DNA of 64,000 bases. Source: Pseudomonas sp. MM223 (GTDB lineage: Bacteria > Pseudomonadota > Gammaproteobacteria > Pseudomonadales > Pseudomonadaceae). Positions within the stretch are counted from its first letter, which is position 1, and every line of letters begins with the position of its first letter. A program made the position numbers and the translations under genes. The notes under the pieces were generated by a model. The model was not told the DNA's origin and did no database searches. It saw nothing but the letters and a program-made list of their open reading frames with translations. Shown piece by piece: positions 31,885-42,217 of the stretch. The stretch is taken from assembly GCA_947090765.1 (NCBI GenBank), contig OX352322.1:1817501-1881500 (forward strand). The letters run 5' to 3'.

Positions 31885-32083
31885 CTTCAAGTATTGGTCA
31901 GGTTTGGCGCAGTGCCAGCCTATATTGGTCGTTTTTTAAACAAATTTGGAATACGCCGGCGCCTCATTCCTCCCGCAGCGTATGGCCGTAAGCATCGTGA
32001 AACACAGACATGCGTGGATGATCCGTGCAATTTCTTGCAAGTTAGGCATAATAAACCGCTTCGATTGTCATCCAGTCCTTCCC

Positions 32084-32719
32084 ATGCAGAAAGAACCTCG
32101 TAAGGTCCGTGAGTTTCGCCGTCGCGAACAGGAAATCCTCGACACCGCGCTCAAGCTGTTTCTCGAACAGGGTGAGGACAGCGTCACCGTCGAAATGATC
32201 GCCGACGCCGTGGGTATCGGCAAAGGCACGATCTACAAGCATTTCAAGTCAAAGGCGGAAATCTACCTGCGCCTGATGCTCGACTACGAGCGTGACCTGA
32301 ACGAGCTGTTGCACTCGGCCGACGTCGACCGTGACAAGGAAGCCCTGTCACGTGCCTACTTCGAATTCCGCATGCGCGACCCGCAACGTTACCGGCTGTT
32401 CGACCGCCTGGAAGAGAAGGTGGTCAAGGGCAATCAGGTGCCGGAAATGGTCGAGCAGCTGCACAGCATTCGTGCCTCCAACTTCGATCGCCTGACTCAG
32501 CTGATCAAGGGTCGCATCAGTGAAGGCAAGCTCGAAGACGTGCCCCCGTATTTCCACTACTGCGCCGCCTGGGCCCTGGTGCACGGCGCTGTGGCGCTGT
32601 ACCACTCGCCGTTCTGGAGCAATGTGCTGGAGGATCAGGAAGGCTTCTTCCAGTTCCTGATGGACATTGGCGTGCGCATGGGCAACAAGCGCAAGCGCGA
32701 CCCAGAACCGACCAACTGA
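32084..32719 (+). CDS. TetR-family transcriptional regulator
   Basis: 211-residue repressor-type protein. The HTH lies in residues ~15-60 (EILDTALKLFLEQGEDSVTVEMIADAVGIGKGTIYKHFKSK), followed by an all-helical ligand domain. Corresponds in position to PA2957 of P. aeruginosa. ATG 32084 (MQKEPRKVREF) was chosen; the longer frame to 31946 overlaps the sRNA promoter region. Regulated genes are unknown. Confidence 0.9.
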   Translation: MQKEPRKVREFRRREQEILDTALKLFLEQGEDSVTVEMIADAVGIGKGTIYKHFKSKAEIYLRLMLDYERDLNELLHSADVDRDKEALSRAYFEFRMRDPQRYRLFDRLEEKVVKGNQVPEMVEQLHSIRASNFDRLTQLIKGRISEGKLEDVPPYFHYCAAWALVHGAVALYHSPFWSNVLEDQEGFFQFLMDIGVRMGNKRKRDPEPTN

Positions 32720-32749
32720 ACCCCTAGGTTCAGGGCGTACGCCGTACCT

Positions 32750-32776
32750 GTAGGAGCAGCACAAGGCTGCTCCTAC
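32750..32776. repeat. Short REP-like hairpin
   Basis: GTAGGAGCAGC (32750-32760) and GCTGCTCCTAC (32766-32776), a compact palindrome of the REP core type, 30 bases after the TetR gene. It may protect or end that transcript. Confidence 0.7.
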
Positions 32777-32812
32777 AAGACACCTTTGGCTTTCGATGAT
32801 GTGATGGGGCTT

Positions 32813-32843
32813 GCAAAAACCTGATTTATGAGTCAGGTTTTGC
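32813..32843 (+). promoter_or_regulatory. Hairpin in moaA leader
   Basis: GCAAAAACCTGA (32813-32824) pairs with TCAGGTTTTGC (32833-32843) with a single bulged A. It is not followed by a T-run, so it is not a clear terminator; it lies 30 bases before the chosen moaA start and could affect translation. Confidence 0.4.
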
Positions 32844-32872
32844 CAGCCTCATCATCCATGCTGGAGTCATTC

Positions 32873-33841
32873 ATGATTGTCGATCGTCAAGGCAGGCGCT
32901 TTCGCAACCTGAGGGTCAGCCTGACGGCTGCTTGCAATTATGCCTGCACCTACTGCGTGCCAGACGGCAAGCGCCTGGTGGCGGCGCAGGACGAACTGTC
33001 GGCAGATGCCCTGGCCCGCGGCGTGGCCTACCTGATCGAAGCGGCTGGCATCGAGCGCCTGCGCATCACGGGTGGTGAGCCATTGGTCAGCCCGCGTCTG
33101 GATGCCTTCCTGGCCGGCGTGGCCAAACTCCACCTCGACGATATCTCGCTGACCACCAATGGCCAGCTGTTGGCGCGCAAGTTGCCCCAGCTGCAAGCAG
33201 CGGGTATTCGCCGCCTGAATGTTTCCCTCGACACCCTCGACCCCCAGGCCTTCCGCCGCATTGCCCGGGGCGGCGACCTGGCCAGTGTGCTGGCGGGCAT
33301 GGAGCAGGCCAGTGCGCTGGGCATGCGAATCAAGGTGAACATGGTGCCGATGCGCGGGCACAACCTCGATCAGGTGTTGCCGCTGCTGGATTACTGCCTG
33401 GCGCGTGGCTTTGAGTTGCGCTTCATCGAGCTCATGCGCATGGGGCACCTGGCCCGTGAGCACAATGCCTTTGTGCAGCAGTTTGTCGGCCTCGACCAGT
33501 TGCTGGCGCTGATCGGCGGCAAACATGCCTACGTCCAGGTCGATGCGCCGCTGGACGCCACAGCCTTGCGCTATCAGATCCCGGGCATGGGCCACTTCGG
33601 TATCATCGCCAACGAGAGCGTACCGTTTTGCCGTACCTGCTCGCGCTTGCGTTTGTCCTCCACAGGCTGGCTGCATGGCTGCCTGTCTTCGGGCAATCGC
33701 CACTTCGTCGGTGACCTGCTGGAAAAGCCGCGCCATCAGGCACTGCCAGCGCTGCAACGCCTGTTGGTCAAGGCGCTGGCAGACAAGCAGGACCTGGCGT
33801 TTTCCGGGGACGTGATGGTGATGAAAGTGATTGGTGGCTGA
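32873..33841 (+). CDS. moaA: GTP 3',8-cyclase MoaA (paralogue)
   Basis: 322-residue radical-SAM enzyme for the first step of molybdopterin synthesis. N-terminal CNYACTYC is the SAM [4Fe-4S] site; the second cluster Cys set is FCRTCSRLRLSSTGWLHGC; the C-terminal double Gly (KVIGG) is present, so it looks complete. I prefer ATG 32873 (MIVDRQGRRFRN) with GGAG 5 bases upstream; in-frame ATGs at 32828 and 32858 are alternatives. It stands alone without other moa genes; P. putida has a second moaA elsewhere (from memory). Confidence 0.9.
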   Translation: MIVDRQGRRFRNLRVSLTAACNYACTYCVPDGKRLVAAQDELSADALARGVAYLIEAAGIERLRITGGEPLVSPRLDAFLAGVAKLHLDDISLTTNGQLLARKLPQLQAAGIRRLNVSLDTLDPQAFRRIARGGDLASVLAGMEQASALGMRIKVNMVPMRGHNLDQVLPLLDYCLARGFELRFIELMRMGHLAREHNAFVQQFVGLDQLLALIGGKHAYVQVDAPLDATALRYQIPGMGHFGIIANESVPFCRTCSRLRLSSTGWLHGCLSSGNRHFVGDLLEKPRHQALPALQRLLVKALADKQDLAFSGDVMVMKVIGG

Positions 33842-33907
33842 AGCTGGCGCAAAAGCTGCATCCGCCGGCTATTCGCCGGTTTTTCGTCGCCGGCCACTGG
33901 AGGAAAG

Positions 33908-34513
33908 ATGCGTAGCCTGGTCTTGCTGCTGGCGCTGATGGCGCTGGGCGGCTGCATGAATGTCAGCGATATGGGCGAGGGCGTCCGCTACCACATGAGC
34001 GATGCCGGTTTACTGGACCATAGCGATACCCGGCGTACCTTGTCGATCCGCCTGCAGCCCGACTCGTTCATCTTCATCGGCCAAGGTGCGTTCGTACCAC
34101 CGGGCAAGGGGCCGGTGCCACGGCAGAACGCGGTGGCTGACGAGGCGTTCAAGAGCTTTGTCGAGTATTTCCCGCTGGTGCGCCGCGCCCAAGGCCCGCT
34201 GGGCCTGGAAGAGGCGATTGCCCAGGCGCGTTCGGTGGGTGCCGACTACGTGCTGTACACCCGCTTCGCCCGTACCGACGACCGTATCGGCAACGGCGAT
34301 GAGTGGTATGACGAACAGGCCGTCGATCGGCTGGGTTGGGACACGGGTGTGGTGCAGATGATGTTGATCGAAACCAATACCCGCTACCTGATCGACACCG
34401 CACGTATCAAGAGCCGTGGCGGTTTGTTGACGTTCCACGACAACACCCCGGAAGATTTGCTTGGTGCGCCGATGCGCGAGTACGCTCGTAGCCTTCTGGG
34501 CATGAGTGAATGA
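33908..34513 (+). CDS. DUF4823 lipoprotein
   Basis: 201-residue putative lipoprotein. The signal sequence ends at lipobox LGGC with Cys16. The mature part contains repeated charged segments and RIKSRGGLLTFHDNTPEDLL. GAGGAAAG lies just upstream of ATG 33908. It is followed closely by the DUF1285 gene. Function unknown. Confidence 0.85.
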   Translation: MRSLVLLLALMALGGCMNVSDMGEGVRYHMSDAGLLDHSDTRRTLSIRLQPDSFIFIGQGAFVPPGKGPVPRQNAVADEAFKSFVEYFPLVRRAQGPLGLEEAIAQARSVGADYVLYTRFARTDDRIGNGDEWYDEQAVDRLGWDTGVVQMMLIETNTRYLIDTARIKSRGGLLTFHDNTPEDLLGAPMREYARSLLGMSE

Positions 34514-34523
34514 GGCGGGTGTG

Positions 34524-35084
34524 ATGAGTGATTCCGGCAAGGCCAATGATCTTCTGGCACAGATCCCCAAGGCCAAGGGCCTGCCGCCGGTGCATCTGTG
34601 GAACCCGGATTTCTGCGGTGACATCGATATGCGCATTGCCCGCGATGGCACCTGGTATTACCTGGGCACGCCGATCGGGCGCAAACCGATGGTGCGGTTG
34701 TTTTCCACGATCATTCGCCGCGATGGCGATGACTACTTCCTGATTACCCCGGTCGAAAAGGTTGGTATCCGCGTCGATGATGCGCCGTTCGTGGCCGTGG
34801 CGCTGGAGGTGCTGGGGGAGGGGGAGCAGCAAGTGCTGCGCTTTACCAGCAATGTCGAAGACCAGGTTGACGCCGGGCCGGACAACCCCTTGCGTGTGGT
34901 CATCGACCCTGTGACGCAAGAACCATCGCCGTATGTGCTGATGCGCAGCAACCTTGAGGCCTTGATTCACCGCAATGTGTTCTACCAGTTGGTAGAGCTG
35001 GCAGTGCCGCGAGAGATCGAGGGTGAGGAATGGTTGGGGGTGTGGAGCCAGGGTGAGTTCTACCCGATTGGGCGTAGTAGCTGA
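34524..35084 (+). CDS. DUF1285 domain protein
   Basis: 186-residue protein of family DUF1285, with PPVHLWNPDFCGDIDMRI and GTPIGRKPMVRLFSTIIRRD motifs. No signal peptide. ATG 34524 has GAGG upstream and starts 11 bases after the lipoprotein stop, so the two form a likely operon. Family structures suggest a PH-like fold (from memory); function unknown. Confidence 0.87.
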   Translation: MSDSGKANDLLAQIPKAKGLPPVHLWNPDFCGDIDMRIARDGTWYYLGTPIGRKPMVRLFSTIIRRDGDDYFLITPVEKVGIRVDDAPFVAVALEVLGEGEQQVLRFTSNVEDQVDAGPDNPLRVVIDPVTQEPSPYVLMRSNLEALIHRNVFYQLVELAVPREIEGEEWLGVWSQGEFYPIGRSS

Positions 35085-35223
35085 ATTCTCTGTTGCCTGT
35101 ACCGGCCTCTTCGCGGGCATGTACAGGCAAAATCGGCCCCCTGCTTTTACCTCGAATTGGCCATTTGTCTTCAGCCAATGAGGGCCTAACCTGCTGGCAA
35201 CTGCCATCCAGGAGAAGCCCGTC

Positions 35224-35625
35224 ATGAAACCCCTAGCCATTGTCCTTTTCGCGTTGCTTGCAAGCCAAACCCCCGCCTGGGCCCACGGCAACGTCGCCGA
35301 CCAGGTCAAAGTCTTGCAGCAGCAACAACCCTCAAATGCCCCCGGTAAAACCGCTGTCATGCTCACCGTAAGCTACGCCCCTGGCGAGGCATCACCCGCG
35401 CATCAGCATCCCGGCGCAGTGATGGCCTACGTGCTGGAGGGGGCAGTGGTATCGAAGCTCAACAATGAGCAGGAAAAGACTTTCAAGGCAGGCGAGTACT
35501 GGTACGAAGCGCCAGGCACTGTGCACAGCGTGTCGCGCAATGCCAGCAAGACTCAGCCAGCCAAGCTGCTGGTCTGGAGCCTGGTGGACGAGGGCAAGCC
35601 GGTGACCGAGCCGCTGGGCCAGTAA
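35224..35625 (+). CDS. Secreted cupin-domain protein
   Basis: 133-residue periplasmic cupin. Signal peptide about residues 1-20 (LAIVLFALLASQTPAWA). The cupin metal motif 1 is PAHQHPGAVMAYVLEG and motif 2 ends with PGTVHSVSRN. GGAGAAG lies upstream of ATG 35224. Monocistronic, followed by a terminator. Function unknown; similar small cupins are common in Pseudomonas. Confidence 0.88.
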   Translation: MKPLAIVLFALLASQTPAWAHGNVADQVKVLQQQQPSNAPGKTAVMLTVSYAPGEASPAHQHPGAVMAYVLEGAVVSKLNNEQEKTFKAGEYWYEAPGTVHSVSRNASKTQPAKLLVWSLVDEGKPVTEPLGQ

Positions 35626-35638
35626 ACCCGGCGCAACG

Positions 35639-35677
35639 AAAAAGCCCCCGGTTGCTTGCGCAACTGGGGGCTTTTTC
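35639..35677. terminator. Terminator between cupin gene and tRNA-Asn
   Basis: Stem AAAGCCCCCGGTTG/CAACTGGGGGCTTT with one G-T pair, A-rich left and T5 right; can serve the cupin gene and, on the other strand, the tRNA-Asn transcript. Confidence 0.88.
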
Positions 35678-35683
35678 AGTGTT

Positions 35684-35759
35684 TGGCTCCGCGACCTGGA
35701 CTCGAACCAGGGACCCAATGATTAACAGTCATTTGCTCTACCGACTGAGCTATCGCGGA
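35684..35759 (-). tRNA. tRNA-Asn (GTT)
   Basis: 76-nt cloverleaf on the minus strand with encoded CCA. Acceptor TCCGCGA/TCGCGGA, anticodon loop CTGTTAA with GTT. A single gene with no neighbouring integrase. Confidence 0.96.
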
Positions 35760-35821
35760 ATCTGCGCATATCTTACTGATTGCCCGGGAGATGTCAAGCC
35801 ACTCCCAGGCAAATCAATAAG

Positions 35822-37018
35822 TTACAGCACTTCGACGATAGCCTTGGTGACCACGTGGATGTTGCTCTGGTTCAACGCGGCAACTGCGATGCGGCCGGTG
35901 TCCAGCGCGTAGATGCCAAATTCGTTCTTCAGGCGCGCCACCTGTTCAACGGTCAGGCCCGAGTAGGAGAACATGCCCGCCTGGCGGCCAACGAAGCTGA
36001 AGTCGCGCTTGGCGCCATATTCAGCCAGCAGGCTGACCATTTGTTGGCGCATGCCGTGAATGCGCTGGCGCATCTCGCCCAGCTCGGCTTCCCACATCTG
36101 GCGCAGTTCGTCGCTGTTGAGCACGGTAGCGACGATGGTTGCGCCGTGGGTCGGCGGGTTGGAGTAGGTGGTGCGGATCACGCGCTTGACCTGCGACAGC
36201 ACGCGAGTGCTCTCGTCTTTCGAGGCGGTGACGATCGACAGTGCACCAACGCGCTCGCCGTACAGCGAGAACGACTTGGAGAACGAGCTGGAAACGAAGA
36301 ATTCCAGGCCCGACTCGGCGAACAGGCGCACGGCGAATGCGTCTTCGGCGATGCCGTCACCAAAGCCCTGGTAGGCCATGTCGAGGAACGGCACGTGGCC
36401 CTTGGCCTTGACCACTTCCAGGACGTTTTTCCAGTCGTCCAGGCCCAGGTCGACGCCAGTCGGGTTGTGGCAGCAGGCATGCAGCACGACGATCGAGCCG
36501 GACGGCAGGTTGTTCAGGTCTTCGAGCATGCCAGCGCGGTTGACGTCGTTGCTCGGCGCGTCGTAGTAGCGGTAGTTCTGGACCGGGAAACCAGCGGTCT
36601 CGAACAGTGCGCGGTGGTTTTCCCAGCTCGGGTCGCTGATGGCGACAACAGCGTTGGGCGACAGGCGCTTGAGGAAGTCGGCGCCGATTTTCAGCGCACC
36701 GGTGCCACCAACGGCCTGCACGGTGACCACGCGGCCAGCGGCCAGCAGTGGCGATTCGGCGCCGAAGATCAGTTTTTGCACGGCCTGGTCGTAAGTGGCG
36801 ATGCCGTCGATCGGCAGGTAGCCGCGCGAAGCGTGCTGGGCAGCACGCTGGGTTTCGGCTTCGATCACGGCGCGCAGCAGCGGGATGCGGCCTTCCTCAT
36901 TGCAGTACACGCCAACGCCCAGGTTGACCTTGTCGGTACGTGGGTCGGCGTTGAATGCTTCGTTGAGGCCCAGAATAGGGTCGCGGGGTGCCAGCTCGAC
37001 AGCAGAAAACAGGCTCAT
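35822..37018 (-). CDS. tyrB: Aromatic/aspartate aminotransferase
   Basis: 398-residue PLP class I aminotransferase (AspC/TyrB family). MSLFSAVELAPRDPILGLN start, substrate/cofactor motifs LHACCHNPTGVD, FLDMAYQGFGDG and the PLP Lys in SSSFSKSFSLYGERVG. Length 398 is normal. ATG 37018 agrees with the family; a TATACT box at 37106-37101 on the minus strand may be its -10. The choice between tyrB and aspC is not certain. Confidence 0.92.
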   Translation of the reverse strand: MSLFSAVELAPRDPILGLNEAFNADPRTDKVNLGVGVYCNEEGRIPLLRAVIEAETQRAAQHASRGYLPIDGIATYDQAVQKLIFGAESPLLAAGRVVTVQAVGGTGALKIGADFLKRLSPNAVVAISDPSWENHRALFETAGFPVQNYRYYDAPSNDVNRAGMLEDLNNLPSGSIVVLHACCHNPTGVDLGLDDWKNVLEVVKAKGHVPFLDMAYQGFGDGIAEDAFAVRLFAESGLEFFVSSSFSKSFSLYGERVGALSIVTASKDESTRVLSQVKRVIRTTYSNPPTHGATIVATVLNSDELRQMWEAELGEMRQRIHGMRQQMVSLLAEYGAKRDFSFVGRQAGMFSYSGLTVEQVARLKNEFGIYALDTGRIAVAALNQSNIHVVTKAIVEVL

Positions 37019-37264
37019 TGTTACCTTGGCTCTGATTGGAGAGTGATAGGACGTACACGCTCCAGCCGAATGCACTGAAGCGGTGCACAAACGGGGAGTC
37101 AGTATAGTGATACCGCCCGGTCACTGCGACACTCTGGCACAGCTTTTCAGGCTATTTGCGCAAATATTTTTCGACCATTGGTCTAATTGCCGGGTCCACT
37201 GTAACAGGCGCTCACACCCCGGCCTTGAAAGCGCCCCCGGATAGCCACATTTGGGTATAGACTA

Positions 37265-37280
37265 CTGGCTAAATTTACAG
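37265..37280 (+). promoter_or_regulatory. LexA (SOS) box upstream of uvrB
   Basis: CTGGCTAAATTTACAG fits the CTG-N10-CAG LexA operator and lies 26 bases before the uvrB start, next to a TATAGA -10-like box. Confidence 0.7.
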
Positions 37281-37305
37281 TTGCTGCAACACCGCGAGGT
37301 CCGAC

Positions 37306-39321
<2,016 letters not shown>

Positions 39322-39336
39322 AGCCTGGCGCGGTCT

Positions 39337-39455
39337 CTGTGGGAGCGGCCTTGTGTCGCGAAAGGGCCGCGTAGCGGCCCCAGCAATTTATGCTGTGACG
39401 CTGAAAACCTGGGGCCGCTTCGCGGCCCTTTCGCGACACAAGGCTGCTCCCACAG
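39337..39455. repeat. REP inverted pair between uvrB and the MFS gene
   Basis: CTGTGGGAGCGGCCTTGTG near 39337 is inverted near 39437-39455, with inner GGGCCGCGTAGCGGCCC and GGCCGCTTCGCGGCCC hairpins. It lies between the ends of convergent genes. Confidence 0.85.
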
Positions 39456-39478
39456 GGGGGCGTAAACGCTGAAAGGGC

Positions 39479-41029
39479 TCAATGGGCTTCCCCAGCCTTC
39501 AACCCCTCCGGCAGCTTGCGGGTCAGCAACACTGCCAGCATGCTCACAGCCAACCCGATCCCGACAAAATGGAAGGCATCGTTGTACGCCATGATCATCG
39601 CCTGCTGGTGGGTGATCTCGCTCAACTTGCCCAGCGCCGCATTGTCATTGCCCAGCCGCTCCGTCAGTTGCGCCAGCCGCTCCGCCACCTGCGGGTTGCT
39701 CGGTACCACCGATTCCCTCAGGTAATCGAAATACGCCTTGGTCCGCGCATCCAGCAAGGTGGCCAGCAAGGCGATGCCAATTGCGCCCCCCAGGTTACGC
39801 AGGATGTTGAACAGGCTCGATGCCGACCCCGCATCCTGCGGTTGGATGTAAGCCGTGGCGATCAGCGAAATGGTCACCATGATCATCGGCTGGCCAAGGG
39901 CGCGGATGATCTGGATGTGGTTGAACTGGGGCCCGGCGAAGTCCGGGTTGAGCACCCCCGAGCCGAAACTGGCGGCGCCGAACAGGCAGAACCCCAGGGC
40001 GCACAACACCTTGGGTGACACCACCTTCATCAGTTGCGGCACCAGTGGGATCAGAAACAGCTGCGGCACACCCATCCACATGATCACCTCGCCGATCTGC
40101 AAGGCGTTGTAGCCCTGCACCTGCGCCAGGTACAGCGGTAACAGGTAGATCGACCCGTACAGGCCTACGCCCATGCCCAGGCTGGCGATGCTCGACAGGC
40201 CGAAGTTGCGGTTACCGAGGATGCGCAGGTTGATCAGCGGGTGTGGCTTGGAAAACTGCAGGATGACGAAGGTGATCAGGCTGACCAGGGCGACGCTGCC
40301 CAGGCCGACGATCAGGTGCGACTCCAGCCAGTCCTTGCGATGCCCCTCTTCAAGAAACACCTGCAGGCAGCCCAACCCCAGGCCCAGGGTGACGATGCCC
40401 GCATAATCGGTGCTTTTCAGTAGCTCCCAGTGCGCGTCTTTTTTCTCCAGCCCGTACAGCAGGCCGGCAATCATCACCAGGCCCGGTGGGATGTTGATAT
40501 AGAAAATGTACTCCCAGCCCCAGTTTTCGGTCAGCCAGCCGCCCAAGGTGGGGCCGATGGAGGGGGCGAATGTGGCGGTCATGGCGAACATTGCCATGCC
40601 CTTGGCGCGGTGGTGTTCGGGCAGCTTGATCAGTGTCAGGGTAAACGCCAGTGGAATCAGCGCGCCGCCAGTAAAACCTTGTAGGGCGCGGAACAGGATC
40701 ATGCTCTCCAGGTTCCAGGCCATCGAGCACAGCAGTGACGACAACAGAAACCCACCGGACACCCACACCGCCAGGCGCCGCGCCGACAGCAACTGCACCA
40801 GCCAGGCGGTTAGCGGGATCATGATGATCTCCGCTACCAGGTACGAAGTGGAAATCCACGAGCCTTCCTCCAGTGTCGCCGACAGGGCGCCCTGGATGTC
40901 TTTCAGCGACGAGTTGGTGATCTGGATGTCCAGCACCGCCATGAACGCGCCGAGCATCACACTCATTACCGCGATCCAGTCGCGCCGGGTGGGCTCGGCG
41001 GTGGGCCGGAGCAGTTGGTCACCGGCCAT
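39479..41029 (-). CDS. EmrB/QacA-family (DHA2) MFS multidrug transporter
   Basis: 516-residue inner-membrane drug/proton antiporter with about 14 helices. Contains AVLDIQITNSSLKDIQG near helix 1, RALQGFTGGALIPLAF, and a GPTLGGWLTENWGWEYIFYIN antiporter motif C/D region. Overlaps the HlyD-family gene by 11 bases, forming an EmrAB-like pair. Substrate unknown. Confidence 0.93.
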   Translation of the reverse strand: MAGDQLLRPTAEPTRRDWIAVMSVMLGAFMAVLDIQITNSSLKDIQGALSATLEEGSWISTSYLVAEIIMIPLTAWLVQLLSARRLAVWVSGGFLLSSLLCSMAWNLESMILFRALQGFTGGALIPLAFTLTLIKLPEHHRAKGMAMFAMTATFAPSIGPTLGGWLTENWGWEYIFYINIPPGLVMIAGLLYGLEKKDAHWELLKSTDYAGIVTLGLGLGCLQVFLEEGHRKDWLESHLIVGLGSVALVSLITFVILQFSKPHPLINLRILGNRNFGLSSIASLGMGVGLYGSIYLLPLYLAQVQGYNALQIGEVIMWMGVPQLFLIPLVPQLMKVVSPKVLCALGFCLFGAASFGSGVLNPDFAGPQFNHIQIIRALGQPMIMVTISLIATAYIQPQDAGSASSLFNILRNLGGAIGIALLATLLDARTKAYFDYLRESVVPSNPQVAERLAQLTERLGNDNAALGKLSEITHQQAMIMAYNDAFHFVGIGLAVSMLAVLLTRKLPEGLKAGEAH

Positions 41030-42074
41030 TGTGGCCTTCGCTTTCGCTGCGCAGGTCTACGGTAGCGGTCACCGACATGCCGGGGCGAATGCGCCCGTGC
41101 AGGGGGTTGTCGGCGCTGAAGGTGAGTTTGACCGGGATGCGCTGCACCACCTTGGTGAAGTTGCCGGTGGCGTTGTCCGGTGGCAGCAGGCTGAACTGCG
41201 CGCCAGAGGCGGCGAACACACTGTTTACCCGGCCTTCGATGGGGGTGTCCGGGTAGCTGTCGAACAGCAGCTCGGCGCGTTGGCCAGGCTGCATGCGGCC
41301 GATCTGGGTTTCCTTGAAGTTGGCCTGCACCCAGATGTCCTCGTCGGGCACGATCGACAGCAGGTAGGCACCGGCCTGCACCACCTGGCCATTGCGCGCA
41401 TTGCGCTGGCCGATGGTGCCGCTGATCGGCGCGCGGATTTCGCAGCGGGTCAGGTTCAGCTCGGCCTGGGCCAGGTCGGCGCGGGCATTGGCGATTTGCG
41501 CATCGAGGCGTTTGAGGTCGGCGTTCAGGGCGTTGACCTGCTGGCGCTGGCTTTGCAGGTCGGCGCGGGCCTTGTCGACCTGTGAACCGGCGACGTGGCT
41601 GTCTGCCGACAGGGTGGTGACCCGCTCTTCGGATATGAAGCCTGGCTTGCGCAGCTTCTCAGCGCGGCTCAGGTCTACCCGAGAGCGCTCGAACGTGGCC
41701 TGGTTGGCTGCCACCTGAGCTTGCCCGGCGGCAATCAGGCTGCCCTGTTGGGTCAGGCGGCTTTGTGCTTGTGCGTATTCTGCTTCACGGGTGGCCAGGG
41801 TGGCGCGGGCGCGGTCAACCGCCAGGTCGAAGTCTGCCGCTTCCAGGCGTACCAGCAGGTCGCCTTTGTTGACATGCTGGTTGTCCTCGACCGGCACCGC
41901 GTCGATACGGGCGCCCAACTGGCTGGAGATACGAGTGATTTCGCCCTGTACGTAGGCGTTGTCGGTGCTCTCATAAAAGCGGCCCTTGAAGTACCAGTGG
42001 GCCAGGAAGGCGAGGGCGATGATGGCCACAAGGGTGAAGAAGATCGCCAGGCGGCGTTTGAGTTGGGCAGGCAT
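41019..42074 (-). CDS. HlyD/EmrA-family membrane fusion protein
   Basis: 351-residue periplasmic adaptor with one N-terminal membrane helix (LAIFFTLVAIIALAFLAHWY, residues ~8-27), the biotinyl-lipoyl half-motif NAYVQGEITRISSQLGARI, a long alpha-hairpin, and the second lipoyl half APISGTIGQRNARNGQVV. ATG 42074 (MPAQLKRR) was chosen over upstream in-frame codons. First gene of a two-gene export operon with the MFS gene, divergent from gltX. Confidence 0.93.
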   Translation of the reverse strand: MPAQLKRRLAIFFTLVAIIALAFLAHWYFKGRFYESTDNAYVQGEITRISSQLGARIDAVPVEDNQHVNKGDLLVRLEAADFDLAVDRARATLATREAEYAQAQSRLTQQGSLIAAGQAQVAANQATFERSRVDLSRAEKLRKPGFISEERVTTLSADSHVAGSQVDKARADLQSQRQQVNALNADLKRLDAQIANARADLAQAELNLTRCEIRAPISGTIGQRNARNGQVVQAGAYLLSIVPDEDIWVQANFKETQIGRMQPGQRAELLFDSYPDTPIEGRVNSVFAASGAQFSLLPPDNATGNFTKVVQRIPVKLTFSADNPLHGRIRPGMSVTATVDLRSESEGHNGR

Positions 42075-42217
42075 GGGGACTATCGTTCCAAAAATGTAAA
42101 CAAATTTAACAGCGCCACAGGGCATGTCGACAAGTGACGTTCGCGCCATTGCTGGAGCCCGGTGCCTGCCTCCTGCTAACATCCCGCCTTTGTTTCATCT
42201 TCAGTTCGAGACCTTCC

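Noticed and set aside
32828..32872. First in-frame ATG of moaA as the main start
   Set aside because: It lies within a stable hairpin without an SD; ATG 32873 has GGAG at suitable distance and fits the family N-terminus.
35684..35759. tRNA-Asn as a prophage or island attachment site
   Set aside because: No integrase, no repeat of the tRNA 3' end and only core genes on both sides.
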